This document shows positions 34,902 through 44,115 of a stretch of 57,878 nt of DNA, piece by piece. A program made the position numbers and the translations under genes. This stretch comes from Candidatus Rokuibacteriota bacterium (GTDB lineage: Bacteria; Methylomirabilota; Methylomirabilia; Rokubacteriales; CSP1-6). The notes beneath the pieces were generated by a model, which did not search any database, was not told where the DNA came from, and was given only the letters and a program-made list of their open reading frames with translations. The stretch lies in NCBI GenBank assembly GCA_016184365.1, contig JACPCW010000082.1:1-57878 (forward strand), written 5' to 3'. Numbering within the stretch: position 1 is the stretch's first letter; the number at the start of each line of letters is the position of its first letter.

Positions 34902-35998
34902 CCATCAATCCTTTCGCACGCCGCGCGCACCGCGGCGCCGACCTCTTCGATTTCTCCCTCGCTCATCTCGGGGAAGCATGGCAGCGACAGCACCTCGCGC
35001 GCGGCGCGCGAGGCCTCCGGCCACTGACGACCCGTCGCCGAAAACAGCGGCTGATCCGGCACCGCGATCGGGTAATGCACGGACGTGCCGACGCCGAGAT
35101 CGGCGAGCGCCTTCGCGAGCGCGTCGCGCTGGTGATGCCGCACGGTGAACAGATGCCAGACATGCCGCGCGCCCGGGCGCTCGACGGGCAGCGTGAGCGG
35201 CAGCCCGGCCATCACCGTCCGATAGCGCGCGGCGATGCGCCGCCGCGTCTCCGTCCACGCCTCGAGCCGGCGGAGCTTCACACGGAGCATCGCGGCCTGG
35301 ATCTCGTCGAGCCGGCTGCACGTGCCGAGCTCCACGTGGCGATAGCGGCCGCTGTCGCCGTGATGTCGCAGCCGGCGCAGGCGCGTCGCGACCTCCTCCT
35401 GGCCGGTCACCACCATGCCGCCGTCGCCGCACGCGCCGAGGTTCTTCGTCGGATAGAACGACAGGCACGCGGCGTCGCCCCACGCGCCGACCGGCCGGCC
35501 CTGCCAGCTCCCGCCGACGGCCTGCGCCGCGTCCTCGACGACGGCCAGGCGGTGCGCGCGCGCGAGCGCCATGATCCGGTCCATCGGGGCCGGATGGCCG
35601 TAGAGGTGCACGGGAACGATCGCGCGGGTGCGCGGCGTGATCGCACGCTCGACGAGCGCCGGGTCGAGCGCGAAGGTGTCGGGCTCGATGTCGACGAAGA
35701 CCGGCGTCGCCCCCGCCATCACGATCGTCGTGCTCGAGGCGACGAACGAGAACGCCGGCGTGATGACTTCGTCGCCGGGGCTCACGCCGACCGCGGTCAG
35801 CGCCAGCCGCAGCGCGTCGGTGCCCGATCCGACGCCGATCCCGTGCGCCACGCCGCAGACCGCCGCGAGCTCGCGCTCGAGCGCGGCGCCTTCGTCGCCG
35901 AGGATGAACCGGCCGTTGTCGACGATCTGCTCGACGGCGCGCATGAGCTCCGTCTTGATCGAGGCGTGCTGGCGGACGAGGTCGACGAAGGGGATCAT
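34898..35998 (-). CDS. DegT/DnrJ/EryC1-family sugar aminotransferase
   Basis: A 366-residue PLP enzyme that aminates a keto sugar nucleotide. It begins MIPFVDLVRQHASIKTEL; GSGTDALRLAL is the cofactor phosphate pocket, VVEDAAQAVGG carries the Asp that contacts PLP, and the Schiff-base Lys is in SFYPTKNLGACGDGG. It resembles WbpE/VioA/FdtB-type transaminases. The frame runs far upstream within lptD, but the ATG at 35998, overlapping the lptD stop (ATGA), gives the correct N-terminus. With the dehydrogenase downstream it fits synthesis of an amino-uronic sugar. Confidence 0.92.
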   Translation of the reverse strand: MIPFVDLVRQHASIKTELMRAVEQIVDNGRFILGDEGAALERELAAVCGVAHGIGVGSGTDALRLALTAVGVSPGDEVITPAFSFVASSTTIVMAGATPVFVDIEPDTFALDPALVERAITPRTRAIVPVHLYGHPAPMDRIMALARAHRLAVVEDAAQAVGGSWQGRPVGAWGDAACLSFYPTKNLGACGDGGMVVTGQEEVATRLRRLRHHGDSGRYRHVELGTCSRLDEIQAAMLRVKLRRLEAWTETRRRIAARYRTVMAGLPLTLPVERPGARHVWHLFTVRHHQRDALAKALADLGVGTSVHYPIAVPDQPLFSATGRQWPEASRAAREVLSLPCFPEMSEGEIEEVGAAVRAACERIDG

Positions 35999-38142
35999 CG
36001 CGACGACGTTCCGCCGCCCGACGTCAGGCTGCCGAGGCCGAGCGAGCTGCCGATCGGACCGCCGACGCCGAGGAGGTTGACCGCGAACCGGATCTCGTTC
36101 TCGCCGCCGCGTCCGCCCTCGCGGCTCCGGCTGACGTATTCGACGGTCAGCGCATAGCACTGGAACCGGAAGTCCATCGCGTACCGGTTCTCGATGAACC
36201 GGTTGTCGCGGATGTCCCAGTTCGTGCTGACGCGCCCGACGAGGTTCGGCGTGATGTCCGCCGTCGCGGCGCCCTGCAGGAACGACACGTCCTGCGTCTC
36301 GCTGTACCGCCAGCCGACGGACGTCCCGACGCGCGCGATCTGGGCGGAGACGTCGGTCGTGGCCACGCGGACGCCCTCGCCGTGCGTGTCGTGCCGCACG
36401 GTGCCGCGGAACCGCACCGTCTGCGACGGCTGCACGATCAGGTCGCCGACGGCGTCGCCGCTGCGGCGCTCGTCGGACTTCACGTCGATCGAGTGCCCGA
36501 GCATCAATCGCAGCACCTCGAGCTTCACCGGCTCCGTGCCGGCCGGCGCCTTCGACCGTCCGCGAATGCGGTTCGTCAGCGAGTACTCGACCCGGCTCTG
36601 GTCGTCGACACGGTCGAGGTCGGTGAAGTTGGGAAGCCGGTCGGCGTCCTGCGCGTCGGCCCACGTGTAGTTCACGCGCGGCTCGACGGTGTGCAGCAGC
36701 GCATCGAATCCCCAGCGCCCCGGGCGATACAGGCGCGACGCGATCGACTCGAGGTCGGCGCCGGCCTCGAGGATGCGCCGCATCCGGAATTCGTCGCGGG
36801 TCTCCTCGGTCACGATGCCGTCCGGCGACGTGTGCAGCCCGGTCACGCGACGGTCGTACGCCGTCGCGCGGCCGCCGACGAACGGTGTCACGGTGAACAG
36901 TCCGTCCGGCGAGATCGGGCGCGAGAGGCGCGGGTTCGCGTCGATCCGCGTGCCGTCGGAGCCGACGTCGCGCACGAACCGCGTCGTGCTGCCGGACAGC
37001 TCCCACAGCAGGCCGCCCGCGCCGGGCACGGGCTGCCGCACGCCGGTCAGCGTGATTTCCGGCAGGCGGTGCAGCTCGACGGGCCGCCGCGTCGTGAGGT
37101 CCTGGTACCAGAACGCGTTGCCGACGAGGTTCCAGCTGGTCCAGCGCCGCGACAGGAAGATGTTCGAGTCGACCCGCTGCTCGCTGCGCTGCTTGAGCGG
37201 ATCGCCGTAGTCCTTGAAGACGTCGTCGTCGGTGACGCTGCGCACGTCGGCCTTCAGCGTGAGCTCCGGCGTGATGTTCCAGTCGTGGCGCCCGCCGATC
37301 CAGCCGCGGTCGTCGTCGGCCTTCGCGGCTTCGCGCACGTAGAAGCCCTTCAGGCTGCCCGCGTTCTCGGCCGACAGCACGTACCGGTAATCGGCGTTCA
37401 GTCCGAACCCGCGACGCTCGTACGCCAGCGGCGCGATCGTCGCGTCCTGGCTGTCGGAGATCGCCCAGAAGAACGGGATCTCCGCGCCGAAGCCCTTCGA
37501 CGACGACTGACCGAACTTCGGAAAGAGGAAGCCGGTCTGCCGCTCGCGGCGGATCGCCGCCGCGAAGAACGGGATCCACGGAATGACGGGGACGTTGCGG
37601 ATCCAGAACGACGCGTTCGTGCCGTACACGTAGCTGTTCAGGTCCGCCGTCGCCTCGCCGACGTGGAACGACCACGCCGGCGGATCCGCCTCGCAGGTCG
37701 TGAAGACGCCACGGCGGATGCGATAGACGCTGTCGCCGATCCGCTCGAGACGTTCGCCGCTCAGCCGGTAATAGGGCGCGGTCCGCGCCTGGCCGTCGTG
37801 GACGACGCCCGTGCCGGTGCGGAAGTTGTAGTCGATGCGCTCCGCCGAGATGCGGTCCTCGCCGTCGTAGAAGATGACGCGGCCCTGGGCGACCGAATCG
37901 CCGGTGGCACGGTTGATCTCGACCCGGTCGGCGGTGAGGCGCGCCGCCCCGCGGGTGATCTCGACGTTGCCGGTCCCGATCAGGAGGTTGTCGGCGCCGA
38001 GGTGCTCGAGGCGGTCGGCGATGACGGTGATGTCACCGCCGGGCGTCGGGACGGCCACCGGCGGCTGCTGGGCGTAGACACCGGTCGGCGCCCACGCAAG
38101 GAGCGCGGCGAGCACGCCCGCCGCGCCGATGATTCGTAGCAT
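35995..38142 (-). CDS. lptD: LPS-assembly protein LptD
   Basis: A 715-residue outer-membrane beta barrel that inserts lipopolysaccharide. The signal peptide (residues 1-24, ending GVYAQ) is followed by an N-terminal OstA/LptA-like jellyroll (about 35-150: ITVIADRLEHLGADNLLIG, GNVEITRGAARLTADRVEI), then the barrel with alternating amphipathic strands to the C-terminus. The second domain motif GVFTTCEADPPAWSFHVGEA is typical of LptD; few cysteines are present, so the disulfide pattern of E. coli is not conserved. This is the clearest evidence of an LPS-containing outer membrane. Confidence 0.93.
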   Translation of the reverse strand: MLRIIGAAGVLAALLAWAPTGVYAQQPPVAVPTPGGDITVIADRLEHLGADNLLIGTGNVEITRGAARLTADRVEINRATGDSVAQGRVIFYDGEDRISAERIDYNFRTGTGVVHDGQARTAPYYRLSGERLERIGDSVYRIRRGVFTTCEADPPAWSFHVGEATADLNSYVYGTNASFWIRNVPVIPWIPFFAAAIRRERQTGFLFPKFGQSSSKGFGAEIPFFWAISDSQDATIAPLAYERRGFGLNADYRYVLSAENAGSLKGFYVREAAKADDDRGWIGGRHDWNITPELTLKADVRSVTDDDVFKDYGDPLKQRSEQRVDSNIFLSRRWTSWNLVGNAFWYQDLTTRRPVELHRLPEITLTGVRQPVPGAGGLLWELSGSTTRFVRDVGSDGTRIDANPRLSRPISPDGLFTVTPFVGGRATAYDRRVTGLHTSPDGIVTEETRDEFRMRRILEAGADLESIASRLYRPGRWGFDALLHTVEPRVNYTWADAQDADRLPNFTDLDRVDDQSRVEYSLTNRIRGRSKAPAGTEPVKLEVLRLMLGHSIDVKSDERRSGDAVGDLIVQPSQTVRFRGTVRHDTHGEGVRVATTDVSAQIARVGTSVGWRYSETQDVSFLQGAATADITPNLVGRVSTNWDIRDNRFIENRYAMDFRFQCYALTVEYVSRSREGGRGGENEIRFAVNLLGVGGPIGSSLGLGSLTSGGGTSSR

Positions 38143-38163
38143 CAGGTGTCTCGAAAGTCCTCG

Positions 38164-39477
38164 TTAATAAAGGGTCTCCATGCTAGCAGCGCCCTTTTCG
38201 ATCGAGCAAGGTTTATCGTCGCGCGTGAGAGTCCGGAGCGCATCGCCGATGAACGAAAGCGATCCGGCCACACACGTGATGGGGGCTCGGTCCGGGGTGG
38301 CCGCCATCGCTAGGGCCTCCGCCGGGTGGCCGGCGATCTCCGCCGCCGGCGCCGTGGCCGGCAACGCCGCGCGCAGCGCGTCCGGATCGGCGGAGCGCGG
38401 GTTCGACGAACGGGTCAGGATCACGCGGCGCGCGAGCGGCGCCAGCTCCCCGAGAATCCCGCGGGCGTCCTTGTCGGCGAGGATCGCCGTCACCAGCGTC
38501 ATCGGCGTGTCGGGGAAGTACTCGCGGAGCGATCGCGCGAGCGCCGCGGCGCCGCCGGGGTTGTGCGCGCCGTCCAGCACGATCCATGGGCCGCGTCCGA
38601 AGACCTGGAACCGTCCCGGCCACAGCACACGCGCGAGGGCGTCGCGAATCGCCGCCTCGGGGACGTCGAGCGCGCGCGCGGTCGCGACCGCGAGGAGCGC
38701 GTTCGACGGCTGGTAGACGCCGAGCATTCCGAGCTCCACGTCGTCGAGCGTCCAGCCCGGACCCGCGCAGTCGATGCGCTGCCCGGCGAGACTGCGATGC
38801 CGGACGCTCACGTGGAGGTCGCGCCCTTCGACGAGCAGCGGCACGCCGGCGCGCGTCGCATGGCGCTCGATGACGGCCGCCGCCTCCGGCGCCTGGCGGG
38901 CGGAGAGCGCCACACCGCTCCGGATGATCGCGGCCTTTTCTTCGGCGATCGCCGCGAGCGTGCGGCCGAGCCATGCCTCGTGATCCATCGAGATGGACGC
39001 GAGGACCGTCGCCGCGGGACGGCCGACCGTCGTGGAGTCGAGCCGCCCGCCGAGGCCGACTTCGAGCACCGCGACGTCGACGGCCTCGCGCGCGAAATGA
39101 TCGAGCGCGAGCGCGGTCGTCGCCTCGAACATCGACGCGTCCCAGCGCGCGATCAGCGTGCCGAGCGCTTCGACGCCGTCGACCACCGCGTCTTCCGTGA
39201 TCGGCTCGCCGTTCACGCGGATGCGCTCGCGGAACGAGACGAGATGCGGCGAGGTGTAGAGCCCGACGCGACGGCCCGCGGACCGGAGCGCCGTCGCGAG
39301 CATGGCGGCGACGGATCCCTTGCCGTTGGTGCCGCCGACCTGTACGAGCGCGTACCGCTCTTCCGGATGTCCGAGCGCGGCCAGGAGACGTTCGATGCGC
39401 TCGAGGCCCGGCCGCATGCCGGCGTGCTCGCCGCCGCGAAGGGCGAGCAGCCGGCCCACGGCCTCGGCGTACGTCAT
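38164..39477 (-). CDS. folC: Folylpolyglutamate synthase/dihydrofolate synthase
   Basis: A 437-residue ligase that adds glutamate to dihydropteroate or folates. P-loop VQVGGTNGKGSVAAMLAT is near residue 47, the omega-like loop and Mg site lie in LYTSPHLVSFRERIRVNG, and ISMDHEAWLGRTLAAIAEEKAAII and VLDGAHNPGGAAALARSL are standard. The ATG at 39477 overlaps the accD stop (ATGA), the usual accD-folC arrangement. The last dozen residues (after TLTRDDK) look like a read-through tail. lptD begins 21 bases downstream. Confidence 0.94.
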   Translation of the reverse strand: MTYAEAVGRLLALRGGEHAGMRPGLERIERLLAALGHPEERYALVQVGGTNGKGSVAAMLATALRSAGRRVGLYTSPHLVSFRERIRVNGEPITEDAVVDGVEALGTLIARWDASMFEATTALALDHFAREAVDVAVLEVGLGGRLDSTTVGRPAATVLASISMDHEAWLGRTLAAIAEEKAAIIRSGVALSARQAPEAAAVIERHATRAGVPLLVEGRDLHVSVRHRSLAGQRIDCAGPGWTLDDVELGMLGVYQPSNALLAVATARALDVPEAAIRDALARVLWPGRFQVFGRGPWIVLDGAHNPGGAAALARSLREYFPDTPMTLVTAILADKDARGILGELAPLARRVILTRSSNPRSADPDALRAALPATAPAAEIAGHPAEALAMAATPDRAPITCVAGSLSFIGDALRTLTRDDKPCSIEKGAASMETLY

Positions 39478-40334
39478 GACGTCGCGGGCGGGTCGTCCGA
39501 GAAGAACGCGAGCAGGCGGCGGATCGTGTCTTTCAGGTCCTGCCGCTCGACGATCATGTCGAGCTGGCCGTGCTCGAGCAGGAATTCGGAGCGCTGGAAC
39601 CCTTCCGGCAGCGGCTGGCGGATCGTCTCGGCGATCACGCGCGGTCCGGCGAAGCCGATGAGCGCGCGCGGCTCGGAGAGGATGACGTCGCCGAGCATCG
39701 CGAAGCTCGCGGTCACGCCGCCCGTCGTCGGATCGGTCAGCACCGACAGGTACGGCAGGCCGGCGGCGCCGAGCCGCTCGAGCGCGGCCGACGTCTTCGC
39801 CATCTGCATGAGCGACAGGATGCCTTCCTGCATGCGCGCGCCGCCGGAGGCGGACACGATGATCACCGGCAGGTGCTTGTCGATGCCGAGCTCGATCGCG
39901 CGCGTGAGCTTTTCCCCCACGACCGACCCCATGCTGCCGCCGAGGAAGCCGAACTCGAACACGGCGAGCACGGCCGGCAGTCCGCCGATGCGCCCGATGC
40001 CGGTGATGACCGCTTCCTCGAGGCCGGTCTTCTCGCGCGCGCTCTTGACGCGGTCGCGATACCACTTCGTGTCCTTGAACTTGAGCGGATCGACCGTCGC
40101 GAGCCCCGCCTCGCGCTCTTCGAAGGTCGCGGCGTCCACGAGCAGCGCGAGCCGCTCGCGGGCCGAGATGCGGAACGGATACCGGCATTTCGGGCAGACG
40201 CGGCCGGCGCGCTCGACTTCCTGCCGGTAGATGATCTCCTTGCACGAGTCGCACTTGATCCAGAGCCCTTCCGCGATCTGGATCTTGCGCGCGGCGGGAC
40301 GTTCGTCGGATTTGCGCCCGAACCATGCCGCCAT
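39474..40334 (-). CDS. accD: Acetyl-CoA carboxylase carboxyltransferase subunit beta
   Basis: A 286-residue subunit that, with AccA, transfers the carboxyl group from biotin to acetyl-CoA for fatty acid synthesis. The N-terminal zinc ribbon is CDSC...CPKC (residues about 28-50). The carboxyltransferase core shows VFEFGFLGGSMGSVVGEK, the oxyanion-type SASGGARMQEGILSLMQMA, and LTDPTTGGVTASFAMLGD. The ATG lies 2 bases after the trpA stop, so translation is coupled. accA is not in this window. Confidence 0.96.
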   Translation of the reverse strand: MAAWFGRKSDERPAARKIQIAEGLWIKCDSCKEIIYRQEVERAGRVCPKCRYPFRISARERLALLVDAATFEEREAGLATVDPLKFKDTKWYRDRVKSAREKTGLEEAVITGIGRIGGLPAVLAVFEFGFLGGSMGSVVGEKLTRAIELGIDKHLPVIIVSASGGARMQEGILSLMQMAKTSAALERLGAAGLPYLSVLTDPTTGGVTASFAMLGDVILSEPRALIGFAGPRVIAETIRQPLPEGFQRSEFLLEHGQLDMIVERQDLKDTIRRLLAFFSDDPPATS

Positions 40335-40336
40335 GG

Positions 40337-41140
40337 CTAGCGCTTCGTCCTCAACGGTTCCTTCAATGCCGCGATGAAGTCGCCGACGTCCCGCACGAGC
40401 GTCGGCGACGCCGCGCGCTCCTCGACGAGCCGCACGATCGCCGAGCCGACGATCACGCCGTCGGCGAGCGCGCCGACCGTCGCCGCCTGCTCCGGACGGC
40501 CGACGCCGAAGCCGACGCACAGCGGCTTCGTCGTCACGGCGCGCAGCTTGCGGATCTGGTCGGCGAGGTCCTTCGGCAATTCCTGCCGCTCGCCCGTCAC
40601 GCCGGTGAGCGACACGACGTAGACGAAGCCGCGCGTCCGGCGCGCGATCATGCGCATGCGGGCGGTCGTCGACGTCGGCGCGACGAGATAGATGAGATCG
40701 AGGCCGGCGGGCTCCGCTTCGGCGGCGAACGGCCCGGCTTCCTCGGGCGGCAGGTCCGGCACGATGACGCCGTCGACGCCGACCTTCGTCGCCGTCTCGG
40801 CGAACGCCTCGAGCCCGAACGCGAGGATCGGGTTGTAGTACGTCATCAGCACGAGCGGCGTGTCGATCTCGCGGCGGAGCTCCGTGACCGTCTCGAGCAC
40901 CCGCCTCAGCGAGGCGCCGTTGGCGAGCGCCCGACCCGACGCGCGCTGGATCACCGGCCCGTCGGCGATGGGATCCGAGAACGGCACGCCGAGCTCGACG
41001 ACGTCCGCGCCGCGGCGCGCCGCCTCGATCACGAGCCGCCGCGTCAGCTCGAGCGACGGGTCGCCGGCCGTGAAGTACGGCATCAGCGCGCGCTCGCCGG
41101 CCGCGCGCAGGCGCGTGAAGACGGACTCCAGCCGGCTCAT
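40337..41140 (-). CDS. trpA: Tryptophan synthase alpha chain
   Basis: A 267-residue TIM barrel that cleaves indole-3-glycerol phosphate and channels indole to TrpB. The signature [18 protein letters not shown] carries the catalytic Glu and Asp, and PDLPPEEA and [13 protein letters not shown] (loop 6) are present. The phosphate-binding [10 protein letters not shown] and VGSAIVRL are near the end. The start overlaps the trpB stop (ATGA). Confidence 0.97.
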   Translation of the reverse strand: MSRLESVFTRLRAAGERALMPYFTAGDPSLELTRRLVIEAARRGADVVELGVPFSDPIADGPVIQRASGRALANGASLRRVLETVTELRREIDTPLVLMTYYNPILAFGLEAFAETATKVGVDGVIVPDLPPEEAGPFAAEAEPAGLDLIYLVAPTSTTARMRMIARRTRGFVYVVSLTGVTGERQELPKDLADQIRKLRAVTTKPLCVGFGVGRPEQAATVGALADGVIVGSAIVRLVEERAASPTLVRDVGDFIAALKEPLRTKR

Positions 41141-42336
41141 TCGATCGGGATCCCGAGGCCCTTGGCCACCACGTGCACGTCCTTGTCCCCGCGGCCCGAC
41201 AGCCCGACGACGATCGCCTTCGATTTCGGCAGCGTCTTCGCGACTCGCATCGCATACGCGATCGCGTGCGCGGACTCGAGCGCGGGCATCAGGCCTTCGA
41301 GCCTCGTCAGCGCCTGGAAGCCCTCGAGCGCTTCCTCGTCCGTGATCGCCTCGAACTCGAACCGGCCCGCATCGTAGTAGTACGCGTGCTCGGGGCCGAC
41401 GCCGGGGTAATCGAGGCCCGCGGAGATCGAATGCGCTTCGGTCACCTGCCCGTCGTCGTTCTGCAGCAGGTAGCTCATCGTCCCGTGCAGGACGCCGACG
41501 GCGCCGCCGCTGACGCTCGCGCCGTGCTTGCCGCTCGCGAGGCCATGGCCGCCGGGCTCGACGCCGACGAGGCGCACGCGGCGGTCACCGATGAACGCGT
41601 GGAAGAGCCCGATCGCGTTCGACCCGCCCCCGACGCACGCCACGACGGCGTCGGGCAGCCGGCCGATCAGGCGCCGCGCCTGGGCGCGCGCTTCCTTCCC
41701 GATCACGGTGTGGAAGTCGCGGACCATCATCGGATACGGATGCGGGCCCATCGCGGAGCCGAGGCAGTAGTACGTCGTGCGGATGTTCGTCACCCAGTCG
41801 CGCAGCGCCTCGTTCACCGCGTCCTTCAGCGTGCGGCTGCCCGACTGCACCGGCGTCACGCGCGCGCCGAGCAGCTTCATGCGGAAGACGTTCGGCTTCT
41901 GCCGCTCGACGTCCTCGGCGCCCATGTAGACCTCGCACTCGAGGCCGAGCAGCGCCGCCGCCGTGGCCGTCGCGACGCCGTGCTGGCCGGCGCCCGTCTC
42001 GGCGATGATGCGCGTCTTCCCCATCCGCGCCGCGAGCAGCCCCTGCCCGAGCACGTTGTTGATCTTGTGCGCGCCCGTATGACAGAGGTCCTCGCGCTTG
42101 AGGAAGATGCGGGCGCCGCCGGCGTGCTCGGTCAGACGCGCGGCGAAGTAGAGCGGCGTCGGGCGGCCGGCGTACGAGCGCAGCAGCTCGCGGAACCGCG
42201 CCTCCCACGTGCGATCGCGCCGTGCCGAGCGGTACGCCGCTTCCAGCTCGTCGAGCGGCGCCATGAGCGTCTCGGGCACGAAGCGGCCGCCGAAGCGGCC
42301 GAAGTGTCCGCGCGCGTCGGGAAGCGTCACCTTCAT
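41137..42336 (-). CDS. trpB: Tryptophan synthase beta chain
   Basis: A 399-residue PLP enzyme that condenses indole with serine. It starts [20 protein letters not shown]; the Schiff-base Lys is in [13 protein letters not shown], the COMM-domain substrate loop in [19 protein letters not shown], and the PLP phosphate loop in [15 protein letters not shown]. It is the standard TrpB1 type that pairs with TrpA. The ATG overlaps the stop of a 34-codon ORF made largely from repeat copy C. Confidence 0.97.
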   Translation of the reverse strand: MKVTLPDARGHFGRFGGRFVPETLMAPLDELEAAYRSARRDRTWEARFRELLRSYAGRPTPLYFAARLTEHAGGARIFLKREDLCHTGAHKINNVLGQGLLAARMGKTRIIAETGAGQHGVATATAAALLGLECEVYMGAEDVERQKPNVFRMKLLGARVTPVQSGSRTLKDAVNEALRDWVTNIRTTYYCLGSAMGPHPYPMMVRDFHTVIGKEARAQARRLIGRLPDAVVACVGGGSNAIGLFHAFIGDRRVRLVGVEPGGHGLASGKHGASVSGGAVGVLHGTMSYLLQNDDGQVTEAHSISAGLDYPGVGPEHAYYYDAGRFEFEAITDEEALEGFQALTRLEGLMPALESAHAIAYAMRVAKTLPKSKAIVVGLSGRGDKDVHVVAKGLGIPIE

Positions 42337-42437
42337 TCCTCGTGGGGGGCCCCGACATGGCCCCCCACACCCCCCACCGTTCGGCGGTCGTCGGGAAACC
42401 CGCCGACCGCCTCGATCACGCTCGCCTTGTTCGTCAT
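42333..42437 (-). CDS. 34-codon ORF between trpF and trpB, half repeat-derived
   Basis: The ATG overlaps the trpF stop (ATGA) and the TGA overlaps the trpB ATG, so ribosomes could pass continuously through this stretch. It begins [20 protein letters not shown]; the second half is encoded by repeat copy C. It is unlikely to have its own function, but the open frame may preserve coupling across the inserted repeat. Confidence 0.35.
   Translation of the reverse strand: MTNKASVIEAVGGFPDDRRTVGGVGGHVGAPHEE
42342..42411 (+). repeat. Double-hairpin repeat, copy C (between trpF and trpB)
   Basis: Seventy bases: stem GTGGGGGGCC / GGCCCCCCAC with loop CCGACAT (42342-42368), a 14-base spacer, then a 13-bp stem GGCGGTCGTCGGG / CCCGCCGACCGCC with loop AAA (42383-42411) and one mismatch five pairs from the loop. 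The basal half of this stem differs from copy B by paired changes. Confidence 0.8.
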
Positions 42438-43126
42438 GCCGCGCGCTTCGCCTCGGTCACGAACCGCCAGACCTTGTCCGGGTCCTTCTTGCCGGGTCGC
42501 GCCTCGACCCCGGAGTTCACGTCGACGCCGTACGGCCGGGCGATCGCGATGGCGCGCGCGACGTTGTCCGGCGTGAGGCCGGCCGACAGGATGATCGGCA
42601 CGTGGCGCCCGCCCGGTCCGCGCGCGCCGCGCGGTGAGCGCTCGCCGTACTGCGCCGCGAGCTGCCATTCGACGGGCTGCCGCGGCTCGCCCTCGCTCCA
42701 GCGCGACGCGCTGTCGAGGAGGATCGCGGCGGCGTGCTCGCAGTAGCGCAGCACGCGCATGCGCGGCTCGATCTGGTACGCCGGCATGCCTTCGATCTCC
42801 GGGGGCGGCGGCCCGAGCTTCACGGTCTTGATCACGGGGAGCTCGTAGCCCGCGAGGTCTTCCGGCTTCTCGTCGCCGTGGAACTGGAGCACGCGCAGCC
42901 CGCACTGCTCGGCCACGAGCTTCACGTGACTCGCGGGGTGGTCCCAGAAGACGCCGACCGGCGTGACGAACGGCGGCAGGCGACGCACGATCGGCGCGAC
43001 GAGGTCCGGCGTCACGAAGCGTGGCGTGCCTTCCACGAAGATGAAGCCGAGCGCGTCCGCGCCGGCGTCGACGGCGAGCATCGCGTCTTCGAGGTTCGTG
43101 AGGCCGCAGACCTTGACGCGGATCAT
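42434..43126 (-). CDS. trpF: Phosphoribosylanthranilate isomerase
   Basis: A 230-residue TIM-barrel isomerase (third step of tryptophan synthesis after anthranilate). [19 protein letters not shown] carries the catalytic Cys7, [13 protein letters not shown] and [12 protein letters not shown] are typical, and the general acid Asp is in the ILLDSASR segment. The sequence near the end reads [15 protein letters not shown] and [16 protein letters not shown]. An extra stretch (about residues 150-180, [20 protein letters not shown]) exceeds the usual loop. The ATG overlaps the trpC stop. Confidence 0.95.
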   Translation of the reverse strand: MIRVKVCGLTNLEDAMLAVDAGADALGFIFVEGTPRFVTPDLVAPIVRRLPPFVTPVGVFWDHPASHVKLVAEQCGLRVLQFHGDEKPEDLAGYELPVIKTVKLGPPPPEIEGMPAYQIEPRMRVLRYCEHAAAILLDSASRWSEGEPRQPVEWQLAAQYGERSPRGARGPGGRHVPIILSAGLTPDNVARAIAIARPYGVDVNSGVEARPGKKDPDKVWRFVTEAKRAA

Positions 43127-43905
43127 CCGAGCGCCAGCTCGCGAAGCTTCGCGCCCGCGTCGTCGGCACGCACGAGCGCCTCGCCGACGAGCACGGCGTG
43201 CGCGCCGGCGGCGACGACACGGCGCACGTCGGCGCCGGTGAAGAACCCGCTCTCGCTCACGACGATCGGTCCCGGCGGCATCGACGGCATCAGCGCGAGC
43301 GTGGTGTCGAGGCTCGTCTCGAACGTCGTCAGATCGCGGTTGTTGATGCCGACCACCCCCGCGCCGGCCGCGAGCGCCCGATCCAGCTCGGCCGCCGTGT
43401 GCACTTCGACGAGCGCGCCGAGCCCGAGGCCCTTCGAGGCGGCGAGCAGGTCGACCAGCAGCGCGTCGTCCAGGATCGACACGATCAGCAGCACGGCGTC
43501 CGCGCCGGCGGCGCGCGCCTCCCAGACCTGGTACTCGTCGATCGTGAAGTCCTTGCGGAGCAGCGGGACGTCGACGACGGCGCGCACGGCGCCGAGCGTC
43601 TCGAGCCGGCCCTGGAAGTACTTCTCGTCCGTCAGCACCGAGATGGCCGCCGCGCCGTTCTTCGCGTAGACGCGCGCCAGCGCGTCGGGATCGAACGTGG
43701 TCGCCAGCACCCCGCGCGACGGCGACGCGCGCTTGAGCTCCGCGATGACGCGCACCTGGCCGCGGGGCGGCCGGAGCGCGGCCTCGAAGTCACGCGGCGG
43801 CGGCAGCTCGCGGCACGCCGTCTCGAGGCGTGCCCGCGGCGTCGTCCGTCGGCGGTCGGTCAGCTCCTGACGTTTGTCGGCAACGATGGCGTCGAGGATC
43901 GACAT
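43123..43905 (-). CDS. trpC: Indole-3-glycerol phosphate synthase
   Basis: A 260-residue TIM barrel converting CdRP to indole-3-glycerol phosphate. Family marks: MSILDAIVADKRQEL, VIAELKRASPSRG with the catalytic Lys, VLTDEKYFQG, PLLRKDFTIDEYQV, ALVEVHTAAEL and GINNRDLTTFE, then VSESGFFTGADV. It is the first gene of the long minus-strand series and is preceded by a good promoter at 44029-44057. trpE, trpG and trpD are not next to it. Confidence 0.96.
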   Translation of the reverse strand: MSILDAIVADKRQELTDRRRTTPRARLETACRELPPPRDFEAALRPPRGQVRVIAELKRASPSRGVLATTFDPDALARVYAKNGAAAISVLTDEKYFQGRLETLGAVRAVVDVPLLRKDFTIDEYQVWEARAAGADAVLLIVSILDDALLVDLLAASKGLGLGALVEVHTAAELDRALAAGAGVVGINNRDLTTFETSLDTTLALMPSMPPGPIVVSESGFFTGADVRRVVAAGAHAVLVGEALVRADDAGAKLRELALG

Positions 43906-44028
43906 GGCGTGGCGATCCGGCCGCTCAGAAACGCGGCCGCCGCACGATGCGAGCGGGCTGGAACGGGCGCTTCAGGTCTGCCATCCGAGGTGTCCCGGCG
44001 TACGCGAGGTGTGCCGGAAGTGCGCATG

Positions 44029-44057
44029 ATTGTGGCAGATTCACCGCACCAAGTCAA
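44029..44057 (-). promoter_or_regulatory. Sigma70-like promoter of the trpC-led operon
   Basis: On the minus strand TTGACT (44057-44052), a 17-base spacer and CACAAT (44034-44029) predict a start near 44022 and a leader of about 115 bases. The leader contains a 7-bp hairpin CGGCCGC / GCGGCCG (43918-43939) shortly before trpC. No Trp-rich leader peptide is present. Confidence 0.55.
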
Positions 44058-44115
44058 AATCCGGCGTGTTCCGCCTGCGTCTCGGCGAGCCATGTACCGC
44101 CGGCGTCGGTTCGGC

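Noticed and set aside
34898..37675. Large aminotransferase fused to an N-terminal extension of over 500 residues
   Set aside because: The extension is an out-of-frame reading of lptD; the ATG at 35998 overlapping the lptD stop gives the normal DegT N-terminus.
43906..44022. Tryptophan attenuator in the trpC leader
   Set aside because: A short leader frame (43984-43925) and a 7-bp hairpin exist, but there are no Trp codons and no T tract, so classical attenuation is not supported.
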